Of a DNA stretch of 64,000 nt, positions 8,376-17,486 are shown in pieces (position 1 is the stretch's first letter; every line of letters starts with the position of its first letter). A model generated the notes under the pieces. It was given only the letters and a program-made list of their open reading frames with translations, was not told where the DNA came from and did no database searches. Source of the DNA: Flavobacterium sp. J27 (GTDB taxonomy: Bacteria; Bacteroidota; Bacteroidia; Flavobacteriales; Flavobacteriaceae); assembly GCF_004303025.1 (NCBI RefSeq), contig NZ_PJQW01000002.1, positions 1 to 64,000 of the forward strand. The letters are read 5' to 3'. The translations under genes were made by a program, and so were the position numbers.

Positions 8376-10578
8376 TAATTTTTATTCTTTTTCTTGTGGG
8401 TTTTATCCTTACGGAGAAGAAATAAGAATGTATTTTTTAAATCCGTCTCATTTTAATTGCTCTACTTTTAATGGTTTTCATTATTCTTCTAAGTCTTTTT
8501 CATTAGAATATCCTTATGCAAAAAATGAAATTGCGCCAAATGACCAACTATGGTTTAACTATTGTTTAGGAAGAGTGCCAATTCAAGCAATTGAAGACGC
8601 AGTTTATACAATACCTATTGAACTTTTTAATGAAAGGAATCAAAATAAAATGATTCAATTTCTTTATGAAAGTAAAGATTTAGATGCTATTAACTATTTA
8701 AAATTTGCCAAATCTTGTGAAGCAGGAAATATGTATCTAAATGATCCTTGGGAGAGAAATGCTGTTTTTGAAAAAGATAAAATGATTAATAAGATAAATG
8801 AAGCAATATTTTTTTCTAACAATGTCAAAAACAAGGAGCTAGCCTTTCGTTATCAATTCTTAGCTATTCGTCTCGCTTTTTATGCTGGTGAGAGAACAAA
8901 AGTGATTTCTATTTTTGAATCATTACCACAACTTAATAAACCAACTATTTTAGATTATTGGTGCTTATATTTTAGAACTTTAGTGGAAGAAAATAAGGCG
9001 TTGCAAAGTTTTTATGCCGCTCAAGTATTTGCAAACGCTCCAGAAAAAAGATTCGCAATACATCGTAGTTTTGATAAAAAGCTTCCATTAGAAGTCATAT
9101 TAAAATATGCAAAAAATGATGAAGAGAAAGCTAATGTTTATGCTTTAGCTGCTATGAAGAAAGTGGATAAATCTTTGGATTATATTAAAAAGGCATTTGA
9201 ATTAAATTCTAATGCTATATTTAATACTTTTATATTAATAAGAGAAATCAATAAAATTGAAGATTGGGTCTTTACACCTTATTACACTACTTTTTTTCCA
9301 TCTTTAGAAAAGAATCCTTTTCAATGGGATGATAATTTAAAATTTTCTTACTCTATTTTAGAGAAAAGAATACAATCGGATAGATTATATGCTAAGGAAG
9401 TACTTCAATTTTTAAATTCATTGCCTTTTAAAAATCCACAAATTGAAGTTTGTAAAGCACATTTGGCTTTTATTTCAAAAGAGTATCAAGAGTGTAATAA
9501 AATAATTGCAAATGTAGAAAATCAAATACAAAAAGATGAAAAGCTTACTAGCGAACTTCAATTGATAAAAGCTTTGAATGAGATAGTGAGTCAAAAAAAT
9601 GGAAATGCTACAATTTCAAAAGATATACAAGAAATACTATTACAAAATAAAGACAATGATAGATTTTTGTTTGCCATTGCTAGAGAATTAGAATTTTTAG
9701 GAAATACTACTGATGCCGCATTTCTTTTATCAAAAATTAATTATAATAGTAATTTTGAAGAAGGGTATTATAATGGTAGTTTTTTAACTTGGAAATCACG
9801 TGCTCATAAGAAAGGTTCTTACAGAGATTATTTCGATGATTACTTTGGATATTTAGATATTATATATACACCACAACAACTAGAAGTGATTATTAAAACT
9901 GCTTCAGAAAATAATACTAATTCTATTTTTATTAACTGGATGAAAGATCGAATTATTAAAGAAATGCCTAAATTATATGATTTACTAGGAACCAAATATA
10001 TTAGGCAAAATAATTTAGAAAAAGCATTAGCATGTTTTCAAAAAATTGATGAAAAATATTGGATCACAAATTATTCCTTATGGGGTGATGATTATATTGC
10101 ATATGATAAAATATTTGATAAAAACCCATTTTTTACATTTAAAAACACACCAGAATTTATACCCGAGAAGGAAGATTTTTATTTAACCAAAAAATCGGTA
10201 ACGGAAAGATTGATTTACTATTTAGAAAAAGCCAATAATCCAAACGAAAGCGAAAGAGATTTTTATTACTTCTTAGTAGCAAATTGCTATAGGAATATGA
10301 TAAAATATGGGAATGTTTGGATGATGAGGCGATTTGGAACCTCAAGCTATGATGTAGCACCATTTCCTGAAGATGAAGCCGAGTTTCAAAATGGTTATCT
10401 GTCTAAAAAGTATTATAAATTGGCCTATAAATATTCAAATTCAGAAAAATTTAAAGCTTTATGTTTATGGTTAGCTGAAGATTATAAACAATTAAAAAAT
10501 AAATTTGAAAATGAGTATTACGATCTTTCTGATAGAAATTGCACAGCTTTTGAAGATTATTTTAATTCCAGAAAATAG
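8338..10578 (+). CDS. Secreted protein of unknown function, helical-repeat rich
   Basis: A 746-residue protein with a signal peptide ending near residue 19 (NNFYSFS, then CGFYPYGEE). The Cys makes a lipoprotein possible. The body is rich in A/L/K/E helices resembling TPR-like repeats, e.g. KALACFQKI and the segments around 210-300. It begins inside the preceding lipoprotein gene (38-nt overlap). It ends one base before the convergent acyltransferase gene, with no terminator between them. No family recognised; a surface or periplasmic scaffold partner of the upstream lipoprotein is a guess. Confidence 0.7.
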   Translation: MKKFLVFILLLINNFYSFSCGFYPYGEEIRMYFLNPSHFNCSTFNGFHYSSKSFSLEYPYAKNEIAPNDQLWFNYCLGRVPIQAIEDAVYTIPIELFNERNQNKMIQFLYESKDLDAINYLKFAKSCEAGNMYLNDPWERNAVFEKDKMINKINEAIFFSNNVKNKELAFRYQFLAIRLAFYAGERTKVISIFESLPQLNKPTILDYWCLYFRTLVEENKALQSFYAAQVFANAPEKRFAIHRSFDKKLPLEVILKYAKNDEEKANVYALAAMKKVDKSLDYIKKAFELNSNAIFNTFILIREINKIEDWVFTPYYTTFFPSLEKNPFQWDDNLKFSYSILEKRIQSDRLYAKEVLQFLNSLPFKNPQIEVCKAHLAFISKEYQECNKIIANVENQIQKDEKLTSELQLIKALNEIVSQKNGNATISKDIQEILLQNKDNDRFLFAIARELEFLGNTTDAAFLLSKINYNSNFEEGYYNGSFLTWKSRAHKKGSYRDYFDDYFGYLDIIYTPQQLEVIIKTASENNTNSIFINWMKDRIIKEMPKLYDLLGTKYIRQNNLEKALACFQKIDEKYWITNYSLWGDDYIAYDKIFDKNPFFTFKNTPEFIPEKEDFYLTKKSVTERLIYYLEKANNPNESERDFYYFLVANCYRNMIKYGNVWMMRRFGTSSYDVAPFPEDEAEFQNGYLSKKYYKLAYKYSNSEKFKALCLWLAEDYKQLKNKFENEYYDLSDRNCTAFEDYFNSRK

Positions 10579-10579
10579 C

Positions 10580-11683
10580 TTACACCTTAATAAAAATCTT
10601 CTTTTTATATAAAAAGTATAAGAAGAACCATTCTACAATAAGTAATCCGAGGGTTAGAATAATGGGTTGGTAGTTTCCAAATAACGAAGCAATTCCGCCA
10701 AAAATAAAATTAGAGGTAGCTTGAAAATGGATCATTGCCACAGCCATATAAATAGCAATTGAGTTTAAACCAATGACTCTGAAAGCAAAGGTCCATTTTT
10801 GGTATTTCCAAACATCGATAACCAAATAGAATAGTGCTAACAAAATAAAACTGATACCGCCAGTTAACAAATTAAAAGTAGATGTCCAAATCGATTTGAT
10901 AATAGGGTAAACATTTTGTAACAGTAAAGCCAATCCAATTAAAGCCAGTCCGGTTATAATGAATAATTGCACTTTTTTATAAGGAGTAAAAGAATGGGAA
11001 CGCAAAATAATGCCAGCTAAAGTTCCCATTAAGGTAATGGCAGAAGCCGAAATAATACATAAAAGACCTTCTGGGTCAAATACGATTCCATATAATTTTC
11101 CAGGAAGTAATAACCGATCTAGATAGCTGTTTATACTTCCTTCAGGCGTTAAATTTCCTGCTCCAAAATTTGGTACTGGAACAACCAATTGTAAAATTGC
11201 ATAACCGACTAAAATTCCGATGACCCAAAAAAGTAAGGTTTTAAAATTTTTAAAATGTATCGAGATGAAAGCTGCTATAGCATAAGCAATGCCGATTTGT
11301 CCTAAAACACTCGCTATTCGTAATGTATCGAATTGAAAATTCAAACCACCATTGTAAATGATTCCTAATAAGATAAGAATGAAAGCTCTTTTTAGAATTT
11401 TGGGATACAATTCTTTTGTCGTTTTTCCTTTTTCTAACTGACTGAATAACGCATAAGGAATAGCTACTCCTGAGATAAACATAAACAAAGGAAAGATCAA
11501 GTCGTAAGCATAAAATCCTTCCCATACTGCATGATCCATTTGTCTCGCAAAAAAGTCTGCCCAAGCCCAATTGGTTTCTTGTCCTAAAGCTTTAAAAAGC
11601 AAATCACCGCCAATGATCCAAAACATATCAAATCCTCTCAAAGTATCTAAAGCTAAAAGTCGTGGTTTAGAAGTATCGTTCAT
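10580..11683 (-). CDS. NagX-like / DUF5009 transmembrane acyltransferase
   Basis: A 367-residue polytopic membrane protein with about ten helices. The N-terminal RLLALDTLRGFDMFWIIGGD is the signature of the heparan-alpha-glucosaminide N-acetyltransferase/NagX family. The DLIFPLFMFISGVAIP segment near 62-77 is also characteristic. Members acetylate amino sugars across the membrane, here probably in glucosamine recycling or catabolism. Immediately upstream of its ATG, on the coding strand, is a perfect AAAC tetranucleotide repeat that occupies the ribosome-binding region. Confidence 0.85.
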   Translation of the reverse strand: MNDTSKPRLLALDTLRGFDMFWIIGGDLLFKALGQETNWAWADFFARQMDHAVWEGFYAYDLIFPLFMFISGVAIPYALFSQLEKGKTTKELYPKILKRAFILILLGIIYNGGLNFQFDTLRIASVLGQIGIAYAIAAFISIHFKNFKTLLFWVIGILVGYAILQLVVPVPNFGAGNLTPEGSINSYLDRLLLPGKLYGIVFDPEGLLCIISASAITLMGTLAGIILRSHSFTPYKKVQLFIITGLALIGLALLLQNVYPIIKSIWTSTFNLLTGGISFILLALFYLVIDVWKYQKWTFAFRVIGLNSIAIYMAVAMIHFQATSNFIFGGIASLFGNYQPIILTLGLLIVEWFFLYFLYKKKIFIKV

Positions 11684-11684
11684 C

Positions 11685-11711
11685 GTTTGTTTGTTTGTTT
11701 GTTTGTTTGTT
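11685..11711. repeat. Tetranucleotide repeat (AAAC on the gene strand) at a translation start
   Basis: Six full GTTT units plus GTT on the plus strand, 27 bp without a mismatch. The repeat ends one base before the start codon of the NagX-like gene. On the mRNA it reads as AAC(AAAC)6, i.e. an unstructured A-rich leader directly abutting the AUG. Confidence 0.9.
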
Positions 11712-11721
11712 AAAGTAAATA

Positions 11722-11757
11722 TAAAAAAACACCAATGTCTTGATGCATGGTGTTTTA
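11722..11757 (-). terminator. Terminator of the 149-aa gene
   Basis: Hairpin AACACCA/TGGTGTT with a T run in the minus-strand sense, just after the stop of the 11783-12232 gene. Confidence 0.75.
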
Positions 11758-11782
11758 GATTCTTTTAAAGTTATTGATAAAC

Positions 11783-12232
11783 TTATACGATAGCCACTGC
11801 TTTTTCAGTAGTATTATGGTATTCAAATAATTGAGAACAATCCATTACATTTGGAATACGATCCAATGCACAAAGTTGGGCAACAACAGCTTCTAAACCT
11901 TTAAATAGCTTGTCTTTTGAAAGTGTTTTGCTAGTTTTACGATTCAATTGTAAAGGTAAAGTATAACCACAATGGATTAAAAAAGCCATTTCAATTTGTA
12001 ATAATTCAAGTGGTGTGTATCCATTAAAACGTTTGCCTAATCTTTGATTTACTAAGCCTACATAGTTGAGTTGTAGGGAACCATGTTCATCTGATAAATG
12101 TTTCCAAGAATCTTTATTATCCAAAATGTTACCTACTGCACATTGTGTACACGATTCGGGATGCAAGGTGTTATTATGAAAAGCTTGATATAGTTTTTTT
12201 ACAGCAGTATCAAATCGTTTTGTAGTTTCCAT
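11783..12232 (-). CDS. Conserved hypothetical protein (often mislabelled as an NQR subunit)
   Basis: A 149-residue soluble protein with a CTQCAVGN cysteine pair near 29-32 and the segments DSWKHLSDEHGSLQLNYVGLVNQ and YTPLELLQIEMAF. I recall this flavobacterial family being auto-annotated as Na+-NQR subunit F. It has neither the ferredoxin-type four-Cys motif nor FAD/NADH domains, so that label should not be used. The Cys pair could bind a metal. It follows the AraC-type regulator on the same strand with a gap of about 50 nt. Confidence 0.7.
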   Translation of the reverse strand: METTKRFDTAVKKLYQAFHNNTLHPESCTQCAVGNILDNKDSWKHLSDEHGSLQLNYVGLVNQRLGKRFNGYTPLELLQIEMAFLIHCGYTLPLQLNRKTSKTLSKDKLFKGLEAVVAQLCALDRIPNVMDCSQLFEYHNTTEKAVAIV

Positions 12233-12282
12233 AAGCTAAATTTTGTAAGTTAAAGATACTAAAAATTTAGTTTTGTAACTAG

Positions 12283-13185
12283 TTATTCAACAGGAATACA
12301 CAAATCGATAATCGCTTTTTTTTCAGGATGCTTATTGAAATCATTATGATATACTTCAAACGGATTGTGATCTGCTTTTTTATAGCTATTTTCATTCATC
12401 CATATAAATAAACCTGTCCAAGCTTTTTCTAAATCTTCAATTAACAATTCATAACGACCTACAATATACTTTCCTTTTGGTAAGTTTCCTATACTAATTT
12501 CTCCATTAACAGCAATAGTTTCGGGTAAAGTAACCCCAATACTCATGCGTACTTTATCTGAAGCTGTAATTTTAAAACTATCATGAAAAACACGAATGAT
12601 TTTAGAATTGTTATTTTCTAAAATTTGTTTTGGTGTACACCATTGAATAATTTTTTGAAAGGCTTTTTCTAATTCTTCTATACCTATATGAGAAACATAA
12701 GCATAAGGTTGAGCATTTAGTTCTTTAATTTCAATTTTTGCATGCATAGTCGTAAAATTTTTAAGATGAATAAGGTTACAAATGTAGGTTTCATAATTCT
12801 CCATTTGTTGACTATTCTTGCTATCTATTTGACTTATCTTGCTAAATTTATGAGGATGTGTTTTTCTAAAATCGGAAGGATTTTGATGGTAATAATTTTT
12901 AAAAGTTCTGGTAAAAACAGCATTACTTGTAAACCCCAATTGATGAACAATAGTAGTAACACTAAGTTCTCTTTTATGTACTAATAAAGAAGCTGCTTTT
13001 TCAATTTTTCTACGAATGATGTAATTGTTCAGCGTTTCATTGGTAATCATTTTAAAAATGCGATGAAAATGAAAAGGGGAATAATAAGCTATTTGCGCTA
13101 CTGTTTCTAACGACAATTCGGAATCCAAATTGGCATCAATAAATTCAAAAACGGTATTTATTCTTTTTTGATATTCTTCTGTCAT
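12283..13185 (-). CDS. AraC family regulator with C-terminal GyrI-like effector domain
   Basis: A 300-residue protein with the AraC double helix-turn-helix at the N-terminus (about residues 1-105, including LSLETVAQIAYYSPFHFHRIFK and the second motif LSVTTIVHQLGFTSNAVFTRTFKNYYHQNPSDFR). A GyrI/BmrR-type ligand-binding domain follows (about 145-300). This SoxS/Rob-like layout is typical of regulators that sense small hydrophobic or cationic compounds. Its start overlaps the stop of the upstream hydrolase gene by 4 nt, so they form an operon. Confidence 0.9.
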   Translation of the reverse strand: MTEEYQKRINTVFEFIDANLDSELSLETVAQIAYYSPFHFHRIFKMITNETLNNYIIRRKIEKAASLLVHKRELSVTTIVHQLGFTSNAVFTRTFKNYYHQNPSDFRKTHPHKFSKISQIDSKNSQQMENYETYICNLIHLKNFTTMHAKIEIKELNAQPYAYVSHIGIEELEKAFQKIIQWCTPKQILENNNSKIIRVFHDSFKITASDKVRMSIGVTLPETIAVNGEISIGNLPKGKYIVGRYELLIEDLEKAWTGLFIWMNENSYKKADHNPFEVYHNDFNKHPEKKAIIDLCIPVE

Positions 13186-13979
13186 TGTAGTATTTTTTCA
13201 ATTTCAGATTGATACATACTATTTTCATTCATCCCATTGTGTCCAAGGTAATTTATTAAAATGAGTTGGGAAACACCCATACATTCTTCTTTTAATTTTT
13301 GCGAGGATTGAAAAGGAATAATAGTGTCTTCTTTTCCATGAAAAAGATATACTGGACAACGACAAGTCTTTAAATACTCATTGTTCTCTAATTTATACTT
13401 TAAAATAAAGCTAGGAATAAAAGGCATCTTTTGTTGCATCATAGTAGTGAGATTATAATAGGGAGCTTGTAAAATGAGTTTTTTAGGATGATTTGTTGCT
13501 GCTAAATAAGAAGCAATACCCGAACCGATAGAATCCCCTGTAATAATAATTTTATTTTCATTATATTCTTGTTTCATTTTTTGATAAGCTAAAGTAGCGT
13601 CGTCAAATAATTGTTGTTGACTTTTAATTTTTCCTTCACTTTTGCCATAACCACGATAATCTAAAATAAAAACATCATAGTGTAAACGAGTGTACGTTTC
13701 AGCTGTAAAACCCCACGAATTCAAATTGCCTGCATTACCGTGTAAATAGAAGATAAGTCCTTTTAGATTTTCGGATTTAAAAAGTAGGCCATTTAATTTT
13801 TTACCATCTGGAGTAATAAAGTTTCTTTCTTCAAATGACTGTTTAAATTTAAACTGAAAGTTCGGATTTAATTTTGTAGGTAAAAAGATAATTTTTTCCT
13901 GATAAAAATATAAAATACCACAGAGTAGTATATAAAGTATAATAATAATTTTAAAAAAGTTAAAGAGGAGTTTCGTCAT
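13182..13979 (-). CDS. Alpha/beta hydrolase, membrane-anchored
   Basis: A 265-residue serine hydrolase. It has an N-terminal hydrophobic anchor (about 9-25), oxyanion segment YLHGNAGN, nucleophile elbow GDSIGSG near 148-154, a likely Asp in LFHGKEDTIIP and a His in YLGHNGM. It resembles the BEM46/YfhR-like subgroup. The exact substrate is unknown. Its start codon shares a base with the stop of the DUF748 gene upstream and its stop overlaps the AraC gene, so all three are translationally coupled. Confidence 0.88.
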   Translation of the reverse strand: MTKLLFNFFKIIIILYILLCGILYFYQEKIIFLPTKLNPNFQFKFKQSFEERNFITPDGKKLNGLLFKSENLKGLIFYLHGNAGNLNSWGFTAETYTRLHYDVFILDYRGYGKSEGKIKSQQQLFDDATLAYQKMKQEYNENKIIITGDSIGSGIASYLAATNHPKKLILQAPYYNLTTMMQQKMPFIPSFILKYKLENNEYLKTCRCPVYLFHGKEDTIIPFQSSQKLKEECMGVSQLILINYLGHNGMNENSMYQSEIEKILQ

Positions 13980-15091
13980 TATTTTTCTTTTCTTTTTTTA
14001 GCTTCCTCTTTTGCCTCTTGAAAGGCATCTTTAAATTCGACATCATTATCTACTTGTCTAGTAAAAGCTTCAATCCATGCATTTTGAAATATATGAATCA
14101 CGGTGGGCCAAACACCAGCTTTAACATTATTTAAATTACCTTCAATAGGAACTTTAGTTGCTAATGTATTAGTTTTTTGATTTTTAAGGACAAATTTAAA
14201 GAAACCCACAAAACCTTCCCATAGTTTTTCAAAAAATCCATCTTCTTTGCCTATTAGTTTAGAATCTTTTAAAAGAGGTTTTATATAGCCTTTTAAATAG
14301 CCGTCAGCAATAGCCACTTCACTATATAATTCAAAAGTACCCTTTTCAAAATCGATACCAGCATAGTGATTTGACAAATCATTTAAGGCTGTTGCATTAG
14401 CAGATTGAAGTGAAAATGTAAGATCCATATCAGGAATTTCTTTAATTAAGTTAATAGTACCTTCTAAAGTCATTTTTCCGTTTCCTACTGATATGCCAGT
14501 AGCATGAAAAGGAGAAGGTAAGGTACGAGATTTGGCAACTACATTTCTAAGATTATCGGCATATAATTCAATTTTTTCAATATGTAAATCAATATCAGGA
14601 CTGGCTTGTATTTGTACAAAAGCAACTTTTCCATTGTGAATTTCAAAATGGTTAATATCAATAGGAATAATTTCAGTTAAAGCTTTAGTCCAATCGTCTA
14701 CATCTGGTGCTTTACCTTTGGTTTGTTGATCTTCAAATACATATATCACATCGGGATGAAACAGAATTACTTCACTTACAATTTTTCCTTTAAAGAGAGA
14801 TTTCCATTCGATTGAAATATCGCTTTTTGGGAACTTTAAAAATGGAATTTGCGTTTTAGCATTTACTTTATTTAAGTACATTCCTTTAATAACATAAGCG
14901 CCTCTAATTAAGGCAATATCTATATCTTCAACAGCACCATAATAACCAGGAATATCAGCTAAGGTTTTATTTATTTGGTTTTTGACCAAAGTAGGTAAGT
15001 AGATTCTAAAAATAATAAGACCTAATAATAATATAGCGATAAAAACATACCGTTTCTTTTTATAAAATGCTATTTTTTTCTTGTCTATCAT
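13979..15091 (-). CDS. DUF748 / AsmA-like envelope protein
   Basis: I place the start at the ATG at 15091 (MIDKKKIAFYKKKRY...), because it gives a normal charged N-terminus and membrane anchor. The longer frame from 15169 adds 26 unlikely residues. The product is about 370 residues: one transmembrane helix (YVFIAILLLGLIIFRIYL), then a long beta-rich periplasmic region typical of DUF748/AsmA-like proteins (VEDIDIALIRGAYVIKGMYLNK, IELYADNLRNV). The Lys/Glu-rich C-terminus ends KEEAKKRKEK. A structural or lipid-transfer role in the envelope is likely by family. Confidence 0.8.
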   Translation of the reverse strand: MIDKKKIAFYKKKRYVFIAILLLGLIIFRIYLPTLVKNQINKTLADIPGYYGAVEDIDIALIRGAYVIKGMYLNKVNAKTQIPFLKFPKSDISIEWKSLFKGKIVSEVILFHPDVIYVFEDQQTKGKAPDVDDWTKALTEIIPIDINHFEIHNGKVAFVQIQASPDIDLHIEKIELYADNLRNVVAKSRTLPSPFHATGISVGNGKMTLEGTINLIKEIPDMDLTFSLQSANATALNDLSNHYAGIDFEKGTFELYSEVAIADGYLKGYIKPLLKDSKLIGKEDGFFEKLWEGFVGFFKFVLKNQKTNTLATKVPIEGNLNNVKAGVWPTVIHIFQNAWIEAFTRQVDNDVEFKDAFQEAKEEAKKRKEK

Positions 15092-15179
15092 AGTATAAAA
15101 GTACTTTGAAAATAGCGAAGAATAGTTATATTTTTTTTTGGAAATGTTATATAATTTTTTGGGTAGCATACTAGCAACC

Positions 15180-16205
15180 CTATTTTTTGTTTTTCTTTTT
15201 TAATGTTATTTTATCTACAAATTGAACTACTGGTTTTGGAGGATTAAATCGATAACCAATGTAAAAAAGTAAATAACTTTTTCCTTGACTTACTGTTTCG
15301 GTATTATTTTCTTTGTAGGCATTGACAGAAAAATTTAATTTGGTACCAAAAATAAAATGATCGGAACTATATCCTAATTGCAATCCGCCATCTAAAAATT
15401 GAGTAGCATAAGTATTTTTAGAAATTGTTTTTTCATTTGAAGAGATAGTTGTATTTTTCGAAAAGCGAACACCAGCACCTGGAGCTAAATAAGCAGAAGC
15501 AAAACCTTTTTTTCGAATTACCAAAGTATAATAGTACCCTAATGCCAATCGAATGTTAAAAAAATCTTCGGCTAATTTTGTGGTTTCAAGTTGTAATGAA
15601 GTTCGGTTATAATCATAATACAAAGTAGGGACAAAGCTACCTGCGCTTTTTTGTTGCCATTCCGATTGAAAAAGGACATTTCGATAGGAAAACTTTGGAT
15701 TAAAAACATAACTTGTATGGGAACCTATGGTAAGGTATTTTAAATCTGAAAATTGTAAATAAGGGTCTAGATTTTCAGTCCAATTAGGAATATAATCTTG
15801 CGTATTTTCAATATAAAATCCTTTCACTTTAACATATTCAAAACCTTGGACCCATTTGCCCAAGAAAAAACGGAATTTATAATTTGTATACGAAGATTTC
15901 CCTTTTAAATAATCGTCTGTATTATCTGAAAAAAAATGAGGAGCAAAACCAATGCTTCCTCCAATAAATTTATAATCTAAAGATAAAAAGAGTTTAAAAC
16001 TATTGTTAGATTGTAGTGTAAGTTGACTATTGTCTTCCGTATTTTTTAGTGAAAATAGGTCTTCTTGAGTATCTACATTTATTCGTATTGAAATTTTATC
16101 AGGAAACGATTTTATATAAGTAGAATCGATTGCTTTTTTTTCTTGAGCAGTTACATTGGAACAGAAACACCAAATAAATAACAATATGACATTTTTATAA
16201 AACAA
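15180..16205 (-). CDS. DUF4421 family outer-membrane protein
   Basis: A 341-residue protein with a signal peptide (IWCFCSNVTAQ) and beta-strand-rich body ending in a basic tail. The FPDKISIRINVDTQ start, the GGSIGFAPHF segment and the late YIGYRFNPPKP segment match DUF4421, a probable outer-membrane barrel family. No in-frame ATG precedes the signal peptide, so a TTG at 16203-16205 is the likely start. Its left arm is part of an inverted repeat (16205-16214 with 16257-16266). It precedes the DUF748-hydrolase-AraC operon by about 90 nt from the chosen DUF748 start. Confidence 0.8.
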   Translation of the reverse strand: MFYKNVILLFIWCFCSNVTAQEKKAIDSTYIKSFPDKISIRINVDTQEDLFSLKNTEDNSQLTLQSNNSFKLFLSLDYKFIGGSIGFAPHFFSDNTDDYLKGKSSYTNYKFRFFLGKWVQGFEYVKVKGFYIENTQDYIPNWTENLDPYLQFSDLKYLTIGSHTSYVFNPKFSYRNVLFQSEWQQKSAGSFVPTLYYDYNRTSLQLETTKLAEDFFNIRLALGYYYTLVIRKKGFASAYLAPGAGVRFSKNTTISSNEKTISKNTYATQFLDGGLQLGYSSDHFIFGTKLNFSVNAYKENNTETVSQGKSYLLFYIGYRFNPPKPVVQFVDKITLKKKNKK

Positions 16206-16266
16206 ATCCTGTAAATTCTTAGTTACTCAAAGATATAAAATATTGAATTACTGTACTTACAGGATT
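16205..16266. repeat. Inverted repeat around the DUF4421 leader
   Basis: AATCCTGTAA (16205-16214) and its exact reverse complement TTACAGGATT (16257-16266) flank a 42-nt AT-rich loop. The left arm touches the TTG start codon, so the RNA could fold over the translation start. Confidence 0.5.
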
Positions 16267-16317
16267 TTTTTAATACAAATAGATTGTTTACTGTTTTTAA
16301 AATAACAAAAAACAATT

Positions 16318-17427
16318 TTATTTATTTCTTTTCCCCCACCAAATCATAAAACCCGTAATTGGTAAACTAGCAATTAACAAACTGATTAAAAAAGCAAATA
16401 TTTTTCCAGGTAATCCAATGATTGCACCTGTATGAATGTCATAGTTCATTCTCATGATTTTATCTGAAATAGTTGCGTTTTTAAGTTTTCCGTAAATATG
16501 TTCCACTTCTTTTTCTTCTAAAGTGTAAGGGTCAAAATAACGGTAATCAGTTTGCCAATAGGTTCCTTGTCCTACATTGGCATTAGCCGCAATAGGCGCT
16601 TCATTTGTTTCTGGAGGATGTACCTCAATAGCAGAGGCATTGGGATATTCTTCAACCATTTTTAGCCAAACTTTATCCAAAGGATTTTCAATGACTAAAG
16701 GGGATTCAGATATTGAAGCTACTGGCTCAGCATAAAGTAATGATTTCTCTCCACCAATAACCGTATAATAAGAGTAGGCAAACCAAGGAAAACCCCAAAC
16801 TAAACCTGTAATAGCAAAAATTAAGGCAATCGATAACACATAAAAACCAGTAATGTTGTGTAGATCATAATTTTTGCGTTTCCATTTGGTCGTATTTTTC
16901 CAACGAAACCAAAAACGTTGTTTGGCTGCTTTTTTATTTTTGGGAAACCAGAGTATAAATCCAGAAATAATAAGTAAGACAAAAATTAAGGTCGCAGAAG
17001 CAATTACTGTTTGTCCGATTTTCTCAGGTAACCAAAGATAAAAATGACCATCCAGAATAAATCTGAAAAAACCAGAGAGTTCATTTACCGTTCGAATTAC
17101 TTCGCCATTGTATGGATTAACATAACAGATATCATAATACAACGGATTTGCGTTATAAAAAATTACTTCAGCAGCTTCTTCTTTTCCTCTATACTGAATG
17201 GCATGAATGTGCTTGTTGGGCAATTGTTGTTGGCCAATAGTTTTTAATTGTGTAGGTAGTACAAAATCGTGTTCTTGTTTTTCTACTTTTTTATAGGTTT
17301 CTGTTAGCTCTAAAATTTCTTCTTGAAAAGCATAAATACAACCCGTTATTGCCACAATAAAAACAATGATTCCAGATGCCAATCCCAACCAGAGATGTAT
17401 TTTTCGAATACTTTTTTTAAAATTCAT
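16318..17427 (-). CDS. PepSY-associated transmembrane protein (probable siderophore reductase)
   Basis: A 369-residue inner-membrane protein. It opens with KSIRKIHLWLGLASGIIVFIVAITGCIYAFQEE, the PepSY_TM signature, with helices near 12-32, about 143-163, about 192-215 and about 340-362. Conserved His residues in the helices (HLWLG, DGHFYLWLP, DLHNITGFYVL, DIHTGAIIG) are the likely haem or metal ligands. Family members reduce ferric siderophores or support iron uptake. It lies 60 nt after the siderophore receptor gene with a stem-loop between them, so it is probably its functional partner. Confidence 0.88.
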   Translation of the reverse strand: MNFKKSIRKIHLWLGLASGIIVFIVAITGCIYAFQEEILELTETYKKVEKQEHDFVLPTQLKTIGQQQLPNKHIHAIQYRGKEEAAEVIFYNANPLYYDICYVNPYNGEVIRTVNELSGFFRFILDGHFYLWLPEKIGQTVIASATLIFVLLIISGFILWFPKNKKAAKQRFWFRWKNTTKWKRKNYDLHNITGFYVLSIALIFAITGLVWGFPWFAYSYYTVIGGEKSLLYAEPVASISESPLVIENPLDKVWLKMVEEYPNASAIEVHPPETNEAPIAANANVGQGTYWQTDYRYFDPYTLEEKEVEHIYGKLKNATISDKIMRMNYDIHTGAIIGLPGKIFAFLISLLIASLPITGFMIWWGKRNK

Positions 17428-17444
17428 AATTTTTTGTTCAAAAT

Positions 17445-17477
17445 CTAAGACGTTTCTTGTAATGAGAAACGTCTTAG
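17445..17477 (-). other. 13-bp perfect stem-loop between receptor and PepSY genes
   Basis: CTAAGACGTTTCT (17445-17457) and its exact reverse complement (17465-17477) with a 7-nt loop. No strong U tract follows in the minus sense, so it is more likely a partial terminator or mRNA-stabilising element setting the receptor:PepSY ratio than a full stop. Confidence 0.6.
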
Positions 17478-17486
17478 AAATTACTA

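Noticed and set aside
11783..12232. Annotation as Na+-translocating NADH-quinone reductase subunit F
   Set aside because: The protein lacks ferredoxin, FAD and NADH domains and is far too short.
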